Of a stretch of 64,000 nt of DNA, positions 49,382 to 60,261 are shown in pieces. Every line of letters begins with the position of its first letter. Position 1 is the first letter of the stretch. The notes under the pieces were generated by a model, which saw only the letters and a program-made list of their open reading frames with translations, was not told where the DNA came from and did no database searches. A program made the position numbers and the translations under genes. This stretch comes from Rhizobium sp. 2MFCol3.1 (GTDB lineage Bacteria > Pseudomonadota > Alphaproteobacteria > Rhizobiales > Rhizobiaceae): positions 1-64,000 of the forward strand of contig NZ_KB898377.1 of the NCBI RefSeq assembly GCF_000377565.1, written 5' to 3'.

Positions 49382-52300
49382 ATGTCGGCGATCCGCGGCG
49401 AGAAGGTTAGATTCCGCAAGAAAGATATCGTCGCGCTGCACGATCTCCCCTCGGCGCGAACGGAAGATCCGCTGATCGTGCATTGCCCGCCCATGCGCTC
49501 GCGCATGCGCCGGACCGCGGGGCTTGCCGGCGGCTGCATCGGCGTGCTGATTTTCATCATCGCCGCCATCATCTTCACGGTCGAAAGCGGCATTTTCGAC
49601 GAACCCTTGTCGCGGCAGGCGCAGTCGGCGCTGAATTCCGCGATCGGGCCACGCTACCGGGCCGAGGTCGGCTCCACGGTCATTCGCTTCACCTCCAACA
49701 TGCGGCTGGCGCTCGAGGCGCGCGACGTCAACCTGATCGACGAGAAGAGCGGCCAGCACATGTCGACGACGGGCGCCATGCGCATGGCGCTTGATCCGCT
49801 GCAGCTTTTCCGCGGACGCATCGCGATCGCGCAGGTGGAAGCGCAGGATATCGCGCTCGACACCGCGCTTCTGCCCTCGGGCGATCCGGTCAAGCTGGAT
49901 AATCTCAGGATTGACCAGATCCCGGCGGCGATGGAGAAGGCCTTCGATCAGCTGGATATTCTCGACGGCTTCGTCGATCGCGGCGGCACCAAGTCGATCA
50001 AGCTCGAAGGGCTCGACATCAAGCTTGCGGACACCGACAACGGGCCGCTCTCCATCGTCGTCAACAGCCTGGTCTTCTCCAGAAACGCGCAGAGCGCGCT
50101 ACAGCTCGATGGCGAGGTCGCGATCAACGGCCGCGTCACGACGCTGCATATCGGCACCGAGAAGACCGACGGCCGCACATCGCGACTGACGGGCGAACTT
50201 GCCGGCGCCGACCTTGCGCCGTTCACCCTCAAGCGCAATGCGATCGGCGAAATCCGCCAGGGCGTCGACAGTCTCGCCGACACGATCATTTCAGCAGAGC
50301 GCGGTGGAGAGACGTCCAAGCCGTCGCTTGCCGCCACGGTCAATCTGCAGCCTGGCAATTTCTACATGGACGGCGAGGCGCAGCCGCTGACCGGCGGACG
50401 CATCAATCTCGCCTATGATTTCACCAAGCAATCGCTTGAGATCGCGCGCTCGCAGTTGCAGTTCGGGCCGACGATCGTGCCTTTCAACGGCGCGCTGATC
50501 GATCTCGACAAGATCGACCCGGCCGCCGAAAAGGGTTTTGGCGTCGATCTTCTCGTCAGCGGCGGCACCGCCGCACCCGTCACCTCGGGCGAGCAGCCGC
50601 TTCCCTTCGATATCCAGGCGACGGGCCGCTATTTCGTCGGCGCCCGCGAATTGCAATTCCCCAACATGGCGGTGTCGAGCCCGGCCGGATCGCTCTACGG
50701 TTCGCTGCATGTCCGCTTCGGCGGCAAGTCGCCTGAGATCAGCTTCTCCGGGCAGTCGCAGCAGCTGCAGACCACGGCGGTGAAGCAGCTTTGGCCGTTC
50801 TGGATGGCGTCGAAGGGGCGCGAGTGGGTCGAGCGCAATCTCTATGGCGGCGTGGTCACCAATGCCTCGATCGATGTCTTCATTCCTTTCGACCGGCTGG
50901 AAGAGGCCATCGGCAAGGGGCTGAAGCTGGACGAGAACCAGATCAAGATCGCCTTCGACATTGCCGGCACCCGCATGAACGTCACCGGTGACATTCCGCC
51001 GATCCGCGATACCAGCGCGCATTTCCAGCTGGCTGGGCCGAAGGCGACGATCTCGATCAAGAGCGGCAAGTCGTTTTTCCCGTCAGGGCGGACGGTCGAT
51101 GTCGGCGAGGGCACCTTCATCCTGCCGTCGACCTATGAAAAGCCGCTGATGGCGGAGCTCAACCTGCCGATCTCGGGGGCTGCCGACGCCATCGGCGAGT
51201 TGCTGACCTTCAAGCCGATCCAGGTGCTGCAGCGCGCGGGCTTCGTGCCTGAAGACCTGAAGGGCAATGTGACGGCTTCGGTGCAGGCGCGTATCGGGTT
51301 GATCGCCTCTCAGAACCCGCCGCCGGTCGAATGGAAAGCGACGCTGCAGCTGCAGGACCTCGACGTCGCCAAGGCGATATCGGGGCGCAAGATCACCAAT
51401 CTCGATGGCGTGCTGACGGCCGACCCGAAACAGGTGGTTCTCGACGGCAAGGGCGAGATCGACGGCGTGCCGGCGACGGTCAAGCTGGTGGAGCCGACCG
51501 ACAAGTCCTCCGACATACAGCCGCAGCAAAGCGTGACGGCGACGCTGAGCAACGATCAGCGCGAGAAGATCCTGCCTGGTCTCTCCGATATCATCGATGG
51601 GCCGATCAGTGTCGAGCTCGATCGCATCGACAAGGATCGCCAATCGGTCTCGCTCGATCTCGGCAAGGCGCGGCTCGATCTGCCCTGGATCGGCTGGTCC
51701 AAGGGGAGCGGCATCGGCGCCACCGCCGATTTCGAGATTTCCGGTCCCGACGACAACCTGCAGATCAAAAATTTCGTGCTGAAGGGTGACGGATTTGGCG
51801 CGACTGGCGCGCTGTCGCTGAGCAAGGGCAATCTGCAGAAGGCCGATTTCGATAGCGTGAAGCTCTCGTCGCTCGACAATTTCGCCATCTCTCTTCGTCG
51901 TTCGAAAGGCGGCATGGACGTCTCGGTCTCCGGCAGCAGCGCCGATGTGCGGCCGGTTCTTGCGCGGATCAAGTCGGGCAGCGGAGACAAGGGTGACGGC
52001 GGGTCGAAGAACGACGGTGGCATTTCACTGAAGGCCAAGCTCGACAGCGTCGTCGGCTTCAACGACGAAAAACTGCAGAATGTGCAGTTGACTTATGCCG
52101 CGCAGGGCAGCCGCATCCAGTCTCTCAACCTCTCCGGCGTCACCGGCAGCGGCGAGGCCGTTGTGGCGCAGACGCAAGGCAACGGTGTCATCAACATTAC
52201 CAGCGGCGATGCCGGCGCGGTCTCGCGCTTCGCCGACCTCTACCAGCATATGCGCGGCGGCCTGCTCAACCTTTCGATCCGGCTCGGCGCCGGCGACAAT

Positions 52301-52780
52301 TGGGATGGGTCCATCGACGTCCGCCGCTTCTCGATCGTCAACGAACAGCGCCTCCACTCGATCGTGTCGACGCCCGTCGGCCAGGAGCAGCGCAGCCTGA
52401 ACGCGGCCGTCAAGCGCGACATCGACACCTCGGCGCAGCGCTTCCAGCGCGGCTTCGCGCGCATCTTTTCAAGAGATGGCGTCGTCAGCATCGAGAACGG
52501 CGTGGTGCGCGGCGATCAGGTCGGCGCGGTGTTCCAGGGTACTCTGCGCGACGTTCGCGGCAACATGGACATGAACGGCACCTTCATGCCGGCCTACGGT
52601 CTGAACCGGCTCTTCGCCGAACTCCCGATCATCGGCATCATCCTCGGCAACGGCACCGACCGCGGTCTGATCGGCATCACCTTCAAGCTGACCGGAAAGC
52701 TCGATGCGCCGAACCTGACGATCAACCCGCTCTCGATCATCGCGCCTGGGGTGTTCCGGAATATTTTCGAGTTTCAGTGA
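49382..52780 (+). CDS. Giant AsmA/YhdP-like envelope protein (DUF3971)
   Basis: A 1,132-residue protein with a cytoplasmic N-terminus (about 1-45), one transmembrane helix (GLAGGCIGVLIFIIAAIIFTV) and a long periplasmic beta-rich part. The C-terminal AsmA-like region ends GLNRLFAELPIIGIILGNGTDRGLIGITFKLTGKLDAPNLTINPLS, a hallmark of the YhdP/TamB/AsmA group. These bridge-like proteins are thought to carry phospholipids between membranes; that role here is inferred. The ATG at 49382 starts MSAIRGEKVRFRKKD. Confidence 0.87.
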   Translation: MSAIRGEKVRFRKKDIVALHDLPSARTEDPLIVHCPPMRSRMRRTAGLAGGCIGVLIFIIAAIIFTVESGIFDEPLSRQAQSALNSAIGPRYRAEVGSTVIRFTSNMRLALEARDVNLIDEKSGQHMSTTGAMRMALDPLQLFRGRIAIAQVEAQDIALDTALLPSGDPVKLDNLRIDQIPAAMEKAFDQLDILDGFVDRGGTKSIKLEGLDIKLADTDNGPLSIVVNSLVFSRNAQSALQLDGEVAINGRVTTLHIGTEKTDGRTSRLTGELAGADLAPFTLKRNAIGEIRQGVDSLADTIISAERGGETSKPSLAATVNLQPGNFYMDGEAQPLTGGRINLAYDFTKQSLEIARSQLQFGPTIVPFNGALIDLDKIDPAAEKGFGVDLLVSGGTAAPVTSGEQPLPFDIQATGRYFVGARELQFPNMAVSSPAGSLYGSLHVRFGGKSPEISFSGQSQQLQTTAVKQLWPFWMASKGREWVERNLYGGVVTNASIDVFIPFDRLEEAIGKGLKLDENQIKIAFDIAGTRMNVTGDIPPIRDTSAHFQLAGPKATISIKSGKSFFPSGRTVDVGEGTFILPSTYEKPLMAELNLPISGAADAIGELLTFKPIQVLQRAGFVPEDLKGNVTASVQARIGLIASQNPPPVEWKATLQLQDLDVAKAISGRKITNLDGVLTADPKQVVLDGKGEIDGVPATVKLVEPTDKSSDIQPQQSVTATLSNDQREKILPGLSDIIDGPISVELDRIDKDRQSVSLDLGKARLDLPWIGWSKGSGIGATADFEISGPDDNLQIKNFVLKGDGFGATGALSLSKGNLQKADFDSVKLSSLDNFAISLRRSKGGMDVSVSGSSADVRPVLARIKSGSGDKGDGGSKNDGGISLKAKLDSVVGFNDEKLQNVQLTYAAQGSRIQSLNLSGVTGSGEAVVAQTQGNGVINITSGDAGAVSRFADLYQHMRGGLLNLSIRLGAGDNWDGSIDVRRFSIVNEQRLHSIVSTPVGQEQRSLNAAVKRDIDTSAQRFQRGFARIFSRDGVVSIENGVVRGDQVGAVFQGTLRDVRGNMDMNGTFMPAYGLNRLFAELPIIGIILGNGTDRGLIGITFKLTGKLDAPNLTINPLSIIAPGVFRNIFEFQ

Positions 52781-52830
52781 GGTGACCGGTTGGCGCCGGT
52801 GAATATTCGCAATCCAGGCACATCAACACA

Positions 52831-52861
52831 AAAAAAAGGCCGGCATCGCGCCGGCCTTTTT
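52831..52861. terminator. Bidirectional terminator between YhdP-like gene and tyrS
   Basis: GGCCGGC (52838-52844) and GCCGGCC (52850-52856) form a stem flanked by A7 and T5, serving two convergent genes. Confidence 0.9.
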
Positions 52862-52883
52862 GCAATCTTAGCACCTAACGCCC

Positions 52884-54140
52884 TTACGCAGCCGGGCGGA
52901 TCAGGATGTGTTTCTTCTTGCCGAGCGACAGCTTGATCACGCCGTCGGCGGTCACTTCACCGCCGCCGATGAGCTTGCGCTCGTCGCTGACGGCCTGGTC
53001 GTTGATGCGCACGGCGCCGCCCTGGACGTGGCGGCGGGCTTCGCCATTGGAGGTAGCGAGGCCGGCGCGGACGATGAGGGCGAGGAGGCCTATGCCGGCG
53101 TCGAGTTCGGCCGCGGGCACGTCGATCGAGGGGAGGTTGTCGGAAAGCGCGCCTTCCTCGAAGGTCTTGCGGGCGGTTTCGGCTGCCTGTTCGGCAGCAG
53201 TGCGGCCGTGCAGGATCGCGGTAACCTCGGTCGCCAGGATCTTCTTGACCTCGTTGAGCTCGGAGCCGGCGATGGCCGACAGGCGGGCGATCTCGTCCAT
53301 CGGCAGCGTCGTGAAGAGCTTCAGGAAGCGCGGCACGTCGGCGTCTTCGGTGTTGCGCCAGTACTGCCAGAAGTCATAGACCGGCAGCAGGTCGGCGTTG
53401 AGCCATACCGCACCCGAAGCCGACTTGCCCATCTTGGCGCCCGACGACGTGGTCAAGAGCGGCGAGGTCAGCGCGTAGAGCTGATCGGTCCCCATGCGGT
53501 GACCGAGGTCGATGCCGTTGATGATGTTGCCCCACTGGTCGGAGCCGCCCATCTGCAGCCGGCAATCGTAGCGCTTGGCGAGCTCGACGAAGTCGTAGGC
53601 TTGCAGGATCATGTAGTTGAATTCGAGGAAGGACAGCGAATGTTCGCGGTCGAGGCGCGTCTTGACGCTGTCGAAGGAGAGCATGCGGTTGACCGAGAAA
53701 TGGCGGCCGACATCGCGCAGGAATTCGAGGTAGTTCAGCGAGCGCAGCCACTCGGCGTTGTTGATCATCAGCGCCGGATTGCCCGACTTGTCGTAGTCGA
53801 GGTAGTTGGCAAAGCAGCTCTTGATCGAGGCAATGTTCTCCTCGATCGTGTCGACCGTCATCAGCTTGCGGGCCTCGTCCTTGAAGGAGGGGTCGCCGAC
53901 CATGCCGGTGCCGCCGCCCATCAGCGAGATCGGGCGATGGCCCGTCTGCTGGAACCAGTGCAGCATCATGATCTGGGTGAGGTGGCCGACATGCAGGCTC
54001 GATGCCGTCGGGTCATAGCCGATATAGGCGGTCACGGTTTCCTTGGCGAGCAGGGCGTCGAGGCCGGATTCATCGGAGATCTGATGAATGAAGCCACGCT
54101 CTTTCAGCGTGCGGAGGAAATCGGATTTGAACTCGGTCAT
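52884..54140 (-). CDS. tyrS: Tyrosyl-tRNA synthetase
   Basis: Charges tRNA-Tyr. 418 residues; class I signatures HVGHLTQ (HIGH-type) and [12 protein letters not shown] (KMSKS-type), tyrosine-site [14 protein letters not shown] and [11 protein letters not shown]. The C-terminal S4-like RNA-binding domain ends in [23 protein letters not shown]. It diverges from anmK across 130 bases. Confidence 0.97.
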   Translation of the reverse strand: MTEFKSDFLRTLKERGFIHQISDESGLDALLAKETVTAYIGYDPTASSLHVGHLTQIMMLHWFQQTGHRPISLMGGGTGMVGDPSFKDEARKLMTVDTIEENIASIKSCFANYLDYDKSGNPALMINNAEWLRSLNYLEFLRDVGRHFSVNRMLSFDSVKTRLDREHSLSFLEFNYMILQAYDFVELAKRYDCRLQMGGSDQWGNIINGIDLGHRMGTDQLYALTSPLLTTSSGAKMGKSASGAVWLNADLLPVYDFWQYWRNTEDADVPRFLKLFTTLPMDEIARLSAIAGSELNEVKKILATEVTAILHGRTAAEQAAETARKTFEEGALSDNLPSIDVPAAELDAGIGLLALIVRAGLATSNGEARRHVQGGAVRINDQAVSDERKLIGGGEVTADGVIKLSLGKKKHILIRPAA

Positions 54141-54270
54141 GACCTTTTGCTTTCGGATCAGGATTTTCGGATTGGCTATTGTTGAAGCAACGCGGGGCGT
54201 TTAGCACTGTTTTCTCGCACAGTCACCATTTGGTTGATTGGCTCGTTTATTTGTAGATTATCGAGGGACA

Positions 54271-55395
54271 ATGGGGAAAATCCTGACAGCGATCGGCCTG
54301 ATGAGCGGCACCTCGATGGACGGGATCGACGCGGCGCTTCTCGAAACGGACGGCGAAAACATCATCCGCCGTGGCCCGAGCCTCTACGTGCCCTATGACG
54401 ACGATCTGCGCGGCCGCTGGAAGCAAGCGCTGCAGACGGCCAAGGCCGTGGTTGAGCGCGGTGACCGGCCGGGCGACCTTGCTGACGCCGAACGCGTGCT
54501 GACGCTCTGCCATGCCGCCGTGATCAAGTCCTTCCTGACGCGCCATGGCCTCAAGCCTGAGGATATCGACCTCATCGGCTTTCATGGCCAGACCGTGCTG
54601 CATCGGCCGGATGCGGGTGTCACCGTGCAGATTGGCGACGGGCCGCTGCTCGCGTCAGAGACGGGCATCGACGTTGTCTACGACATGCGGGCCAACGACA
54701 TGGTGCATGGCGGGCAGGGCGCGCCGTTGATCCCTGTCTATCACGCAGCCCTTTCGGCCAACCTGCCTGATGGTTTCGAGGCGCCCGTTGTCTTCGTCAA
54801 TATCGGCGGCATTTCGAACCTCACCTATGTCGGCGCCGACGGCGTGCTTTCGGCTTTCGACAGCGGGCCGGGAAACATGCTGATCGACCAGTGGGTGGAG
54901 GCGCATACCGGCCGGGCCTACGACCGCAACGGCGAGACGGCGAGCCGTGGCGCGGTGGTGCCCGATCTGGCGCGGCGCTATCTGTCGAGCCCGTTCTTCT
55001 CCGGCAATATCAGGCGCTCGCTCGATCGCGGCGATTTCCTACCGCCGGAGAAGGGCGAGGTGTCGCTGGAGGACGGCGCAAGGACGCTGGCGCATGTCAC
55101 CGCCGCCTCGATCGTCAAGCTCGCCGATCACCTGCCGCAACCGCCCACGACCTATGTCGTCTGCGGCGGCGGGCGGCTCAATCCCGTGATCATGGGCGAG
55201 TTTGCCGACTTGGCTGCGGCAAAGGGCGCCCGGGTCGTCTCGGCGGAGGCGGCTCGCTTCGACGGCGGCGCCATGGAGGCGGAGGCCTGGGCTTATCTGG
55301 CGGTGCGCTCCGTTAACGGACTACCGCTGACCTTTCCAGGCACGACAGGCGTTTCGGCGGCTGTGACTGGCGGCGTGATTGCGAGGAAGCCATGA
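54271..55395 (+). CDS. anmK: Anhydro-N-acetylmuramic acid kinase
   Basis: Phosphorylates and opens 1,6-anhydro-MurNAc to MurNAc-6-phosphate in cell-wall recycling. 374 residues; phosphate loop [16 protein letters not shown], catalytic-Asp region [10 protein letters not shown] and [12 protein letters not shown], and [11 protein letters not shown]. The ATG at 54271 follows GAGGGA. Its stop overlaps the next gene's start (ATGA). Confidence 0.95.
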   Translation: MGKILTAIGLMSGTSMDGIDAALLETDGENIIRRGPSLYVPYDDDLRGRWKQALQTAKAVVERGDRPGDLADAERVLTLCHAAVIKSFLTRHGLKPEDIDLIGFHGQTVLHRPDAGVTVQIGDGPLLASETGIDVVYDMRANDMVHGGQGAPLIPVYHAALSANLPDGFEAPVVFVNIGGISNLTYVGADGVLSAFDSGPGNMLIDQWVEAHTGRAYDRNGETASRGAVVPDLARRYLSSPFFSGNIRRSLDRGDFLPPEKGEVSLEDGARTLAHVTAASIVKLADHLPQPPTTYVVCGGGRLNPVIMGEFADLAAAKGARVVSAEAARFDGGAMEAEAWAYLAVRSVNGLPLTFPGTTGVSAAVTGGVIARKP

Positions 55396-55919
55396 CCGAC
55401 ACTGTTATCCTGAAGACACCCCGGCTCGTCTTGTCCATGTGGGGGCAGTACGATGTCCATCTGCTGCAATTGCTGCATTCGACGATCGAGACGACCCGCT
55501 ATCTCTCGGGTGCCGCACCTTGGAGCGCTGCCAAGGCACAGGAGCGATTCATGAGCTTTTTCGGCGAGCAGGCGCGCGATGGCGTGACCAAATACAAGGT
55601 CACCAGCCTCGACGATGGGCGCTTCATCGGCCGCGCCGGCTTTTCCCGCTATGGCGGAGATCGCGGCGAGTTCGAGCTCGGCTATTCGCTCCGCCACGAG
55701 GAGTGGGGCAAGGGCTATGCGACAGAACTGGGGAAGGGGTTGGCGGACTGGTTTTTCGACAAGCGATTCGCTGACCAGTTCATCGCATTCACGCATCCCG
55801 ACAATATCGCGTCGCAGCGTGTTCTCACGAAAATCGGCATGCGGGGCCGCATGCCGATGATCATCGATAACATGTCGTGCCCGACGTTCGAACTGACCGC
55901 CGAGATGCGCCAAGCCTAG
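55392..55919 (+). CDS. GNAT acetyltransferase, RimJ/RimL type
   Basis: A 175-residue RimL-like acetyltransferase. [17 protein letters not shown] is the usual start; [29 protein letters not shown] carries the acetyl-CoA site, and [16 protein letters not shown] motif B. It acts on an amino group of a protein or small molecule, not identifiable here. Start overlaps the anmK stop by four bases, so translation is coupled. Confidence 0.9.
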   Translation: MTDTVILKTPRLVLSMWGQYDVHLLQLLHSTIETTRYLSGAAPWSAAKAQERFMSFFGEQARDGVTKYKVTSLDDGRFIGRAGFSRYGGDRGEFELGYSLRHEEWGKGYATELGKGLADWFFDKRFADQFIAFTHPDNIASQRVLTKIGMRGRMPMIIDNMSCPTFELTAEMRQA

Positions 55920-55936
55920 CAGATCGTTAGCTTAGG

Positions 55937-56158
55937 TCAGCCGTTGGCGTCGGGCTTGCGAAGCAGGTCCAGCGCCTTGTCGACTTCACCGCGTCCGCGT
56001 TGCGCCATCGTTTCGAACGTCTGGCGCGCTTCGAAGTCCCGCACCATGCGCGCCGTCATGTCGCTCAGCAGATCCTCGACGGTTCTGCCGCTCTCGGCCG
56101 CGATGTCGGCCACCTTCTTTTCAACGTCTTTGGAAACCTGAAAACTCAGCATCGTCAT
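55937..56158 (-). CDS. Ribbon-helix-helix antitoxin-like protein
   Basis: A 73-residue protein: LSFQVSKDVEKKVADIAAESGRTVEDLLSDMTARMV has the short strand plus two helices of RHH/CopG antitoxins, followed by an acidic-basic tail. Its ATG overlaps the stop of a 30-codon PIN-like fragment upstream (ATGA). The cognate toxin appears lost, leaving an orphan DNA-binding antitoxin, if the reading is right. Confidence 0.75.
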   Translation of the reverse strand: MTMLSFQVSKDVEKKVADIAAESGRTVEDLLSDMTARMVRDFEARQTFETMAQRGRGEVDKALDLLRKPDANG

Positions 56159-56247
56159 GAATTTCGCTCTTCGAAAACGACGCTGAGTCTATGGCCGTTG
56201 CCGATACAAGCGCTGACAAGCACATCGGTATCGACAACGATCCGCAT
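56155..56247 (-). pseudogene. PIN-domain toxin remnant (N-terminal strand only)
   Basis: Thirty codons, starting MRIVVDTDVLVSACIGNG and ending in TGA. The opening is the PIN signature (hydrophobic strand, then DT-D-VLVSA, the first catalytic Asp). Whole PIN nucleases are about 130-140 residues, so the remaining acidic motifs are missing. It begins two bases after the hydrolase stop and its stop overlaps the RHH start. An internal deletion of a VapC-like toxin is the simplest reading; a short functional leader peptide is another. Confidence 0.55.
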
Positions 56248-56249
56248 CG

Positions 56250-56927
56250 TCAGCGGATGCGCTTGGCGGCCGGTTCCGGCACCAGTTCGCCGTTGAGGCG
56301 GCGGTCGAGGTAGTCCTCGCATTCGCCCATCAGCGTTTCCACCTGGCCGTTGAAGAAGTGGTTTGCACCCGGCACCGTGCGGTGGGTGATCAGGATGCCC
56401 TTCTGGGTCTTCAGCTTCTCGACGAGGCCATTAACGTCCTTCTCCGGTGCAACCTTGTCGGCGTCGCCGTTGATGATCAGGCCCGACGACGGGCAGGGAG
56501 CGAGGAAGGAGAAGTCGTAGGTGTTCGGCTGCGGCGCGATCGACATGAAGCCTTCGATCTCCGGACGGCGCATCAGGAGCTGCATGCCGATCCACGAGCC
56601 GAAGGAATAGCCGGCGACCCAACAGGTCTTCGAATCAGGATGCAGGCTCTGCACCCAGTCGAGTGCCGACGCGGCATCCGAGAGTTCGCCGGCGCCGTGG
56701 TCGAATTCGCCCTGGCTGCGGCCGATGCCCCGGAAGTTGAAGCGCAATGTCGTGAACCCGCGCTTCTGGAACATGTAGAAGAGCTGGTAGACGATCTGGT
56801 TGTTCATCGTGCCGCCGAACTGCGGGTGCGGGTGCAGGATGAGGGCAATCGGCGCGCTCTTTTCCTTGGAGGGCTGGTAGCGGCCTTCAAGGCGGCCTGC
56901 GGGGCCGTTGAAAATGACTTCGGGCAT
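56250..56927 (-). CDS. Alpha/beta hydrolase (YsgA/COG2945 type)
   Basis: A 225-residue hydrolase: ALILHPHPQFGGTMNN oxyanion region, RFNFRGIGRSQGEFDHG, nucleophile elbow AGYSFGSW, Asp in INGDADKVAP and His in VPGANHFFNGQ. This matches the COG2945 family, whose substrates are unknown. GGAG sits six bases before the ATG at 56927. It shares the upstream region with the divergent suf operon, so may also respond to iron. Confidence 0.88.
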   Translation of the reverse strand: MPEVIFNGPAGRLEGRYQPSKEKSAPIALILHPHPQFGGTMNNQIVYQLFYMFQKRGFTTLRFNFRGIGRSQGEFDHGAGELSDAASALDWVQSLHPDSKTCWVAGYSFGSWIGMQLLMRRPEIEGFMSIAPQPNTYDFSFLAPCPSSGLIINGDADKVAPEKDVNGLVEKLKTQKGILITHRTVPGANHFFNGQVETLMGECEDYLDRRLNGELVPEPAAKRIR

Positions 56928-56970
56928 CGGTACTCCGGCTTTTATTTCTCGCGTTCGCGCTGCGCAGACT

Positions 56971-56985
56971 TGACGGACGTTGTCA
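56971..56985. promoter_or_regulatory. Candidate RirA box (iron-responsive operator)
   Basis: TGACGGACGTTGTCA has the TGA-N9-TCA form of the rhizobial RirA-bound iron-responsive operator. It lies between the divergent hydrolase and suf genes, about 150 bases before the first suf start. RirA represses iron-related genes, including suf genes, when iron is sufficient. Confidence 0.55.
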
Positions 56986-56989
56986 GCTT

Positions 56990-57019
56990 TTCTAAAACGC
57001 AGTTTAGAACAATTCGAAA
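56990..57019. promoter_or_regulatory. Candidate Irr/ICE box
   Basis: TTCTAAA (56990-56996), TTTAGAA (57003-57009) and TTCGAAA (57013-57019) give two overlapping inverted repeats. TTTAGAACAATTCGAAA closely resembles the ICE motif bound by Irr, the haem-dependent iron regulator of rhizobia. Together with the RirA box it suggests dual iron control of the suf operon. Confidence 0.55.
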
Positions 57020-57131
57020 CTTGCATGGCAATCCACGCAGTGTTGGATGTGTCATAAGGCAAGCCCGGCTGACTTTTCAAGGAAAATGCACCGGCTTGCC
57101 ACGCAAGAACCAAGCGCAGGACGAAAAGATC

Positions 57132-58298
57132 ATGGCGCCGGCCCGGCTCTATCTCGATTGGAACGCGACGGCGCCGCTGCATCCCGCAGCGCGCGACGCG
57201 GTTCTGCGGGCGCTGGATATGTTCGGCAATCCGAGTTCGGTTCATGGCGAGGGACGCGCGGTGCGCGCCGCGATCGAAGGCGCCCGCCGCCAAGTGGCGG
57301 CCCTGGTTGGCGCCGATCCCGCGCATGTGATTTTTACCAGCGGCGCCACCGAGGCTGCCAACATGGTGCTGACGCCGGATTTCCGGATGGGCCGCACGCC
57401 GATGGCGATCGGCCATCTCTATCACTCAGCGATCGAGCATCCGGCGATCCGCGAGGGCGGACGTTTCGGGAAGGATCGGACAAGCGAGATCGCGGTGACC
57501 GCTGACGGCGTCGTCGATCTCGATCACCTGCAGAGCCTTCTGGCTGGCCACGATAAATCGACAGGCCTGCCGATGGTCGCGGTCATGCTCGTCAACAACG
57601 AGACGGGCGTGGTGCAGCCGGTGGCCGAAGTCGCGAAGATCGTGCAGGCGCACGGCGGTTTGCTCGTGGTCGATGCCGTGCAGGCGGCGGGCCGGATCGC
57701 GCTTGATATCAATGCGCTCGGTGCGGATTTCATCATCGTCTCCTCGCACAAGATCGGTGGTCCGAAAGGCGCCGGTGCGCTGGTGTCGCGCGGCGAAGTG
57801 CTGATGCCGAGGGCGCTGATCCACGGCGGCGGCCAGGAGAAGGGTCACCGCTCGGGGACCGAGAATTCGCTTGCCGTCATCGGCTTCGGCGCGGCTACAG
57901 AGGTGGCTGTCCGGGAGTTCGGCGAGCGCAATGCCCGCATCTCCGTTCTGCGGCAGCAGCTGGAAGACGGAATGCGCAACGCCGCACCCGATGTCGTCAT
58001 CTACGGCGCGGATCAACAGCGTGTCTCCAACACCACCTTCTTCACCCTGCCGGGGCTGAAGGCCGAGACCGGGCAGATCGCATTCGATCTCGAAGGCGTG
58101 GCGCTGTCTGCGGGCGCTGCCTGCTCGTCCGGCAAGGTCGGCGAGAGCCATGTGCTGGTGGCGATGGGGCGTGATCCCAAGCTTGGCGCGCTCAGGATGT
58201 CGCTCGGTTTTTCGACGACGGAAGAGGATATCGCCAAGGCCGTCGCCACGTTCACGAAGATAGCCGCGCGGCGCAAGCCGGCGGGAGAGGCGGCGTGA
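57132..58298 (+). CDS. Cysteine desulfurase, IscS/NifS type
   Basis: A 388-residue PLP enzyme that takes sulfur from cysteine for Fe-S clusters and tRNA thiolation. YLDWNATAPLHPAARDAVL opens the protein; the PLP Lys is in SSHKIGGPKGAG, and the active Cys lies in the class I-type loop SAGAACSSGKV. First gene of the suf operon, before sufB. Because a separate sufS is present downstream, the operon encodes two desulfurases. The name sufS2 or iscS is used for such copies; none is assigned here. Confidence 0.93.
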   Translation: MAPARLYLDWNATAPLHPAARDAVLRALDMFGNPSSVHGEGRAVRAAIEGARRQVAALVGADPAHVIFTSGATEAANMVLTPDFRMGRTPMAIGHLYHSAIEHPAIREGGRFGKDRTSEIAVTADGVVDLDHLQSLLAGHDKSTGLPMVAVMLVNNETGVVQPVAEVAKIVQAHGGLLVVDAVQAAGRIALDINALGADFIIVSSHKIGGPKGAGALVSRGEVLMPRALIHGGGQEKGHRSGTENSLAVIGFGAATEVAVREFGERNARISVLRQQLEDGMRNAAPDVVIYGADQQRVSNTTFFTLPGLKAETGQIAFDLEGVALSAGAACSSGKVGESHVLVAMGRDPKLGALRMSLGFSTTEEDIAKAVATFTKIAARRKPAGEAA

Positions 58299-58299
58299 T

Positions 58300-58400
58300 T
58301 GCCTGATAAAGCATCACGACCGCCTGATAAATTTGCGGAAACGCAAATTTCCACTTGCCATTCGGGCTGAAAAGTCCCCTTTGGCCACTTACATAAGGGG
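58300..58400 (+). other. Structured intercistronic region before sufB
   Basis: A direct repeat GCCTGATAAA (58300-58309, 58322-58331), a perfect nine-bp hairpin AAATTTGCG-gaaa-CGCAAATTT (58329-58350) with a GNRA-like loop, and a stem CCCCTT (58376-58381)/AAGGGG (58395-58400). No T-tract follows the hairpins, so these may mark an RNA processing or stability site or a second promoter region, not a terminator. Confidence 0.45.
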
Positions 58401-58462
58401 CAACAAAAATTGCCCGAACGACAAGCTGCCGGACCTTTTCTCCGGCGAGATTGGAGAACGAT

Positions 58463-59932
<1,470 letters not shown>

Positions 59933-59948
59933 GCTGGGGCAGGCGTCA

Positions 59949-59967
59949 CCTCGGGCTTGTCCCGAGG
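59949..59967. repeat. REP-like palindrome between sufB and the coiled-coil gene
   Basis: CCTCGGG-cttgt-CCCGAGG followed by ATCC matches a widespread alphaproteobacterial intergenic palindrome (remembered, not searched). It sits 16 bases after the sufB stop inside an otherwise compact operon. Confidence 0.6.
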
Positions 59968-60000
59968 ATCCAAGAAACGGTCGTTTGAAGGACGGCAACT

Positions 60001-60222
60001 ATGAACGAGAAGGTCGAACATCTCATTCTCGAACATTTGCGCGCAGTGCGCGCGGATATCAGTTCGATGAAAGAAGAAATGGCTGGCATGCGCGGCGAAA
60101 TGTTCGCAATGCGCCAGCACATGGGCGGGCTTATGAGCGCCCAACTCGTTCAAGACACGGAAATCGCGGGCCTTAAAGTCCGCATAGAGCGAATGGAAAA
60201 GCGGCTTGAGCTGAGCGAATAA
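60001..60222 (+). CDS. Small coiled-coil protein between sufB and sufC
   Basis: 73 residues, almost wholly helical with Met-rich heptads: EHLILEHLRAVRADISSMKE, EMAGMRGEMFAMRQHM and IERMEKRLELSE. It resembles the small gene in purS-purQ at both ends. GAAGGACGGCAACT precedes its ATG. No relation to SufB/C/D/A folds is seen. Its presence beside a REP-like repeat suggests it was inserted, while position and ribosome site imply expression with suf. Confidence 0.75.
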   Translation: MNEKVEHLILEHLRAVRADISSMKEEMAGMRGEMFAMRQHMGGLMSAQLVQDTEIAGLKVRIERMEKRLELSE

Positions 60223-60261
60223 GCTCGCGGACCGTCGACTGAGACCTGAAGGACAAAGAGA

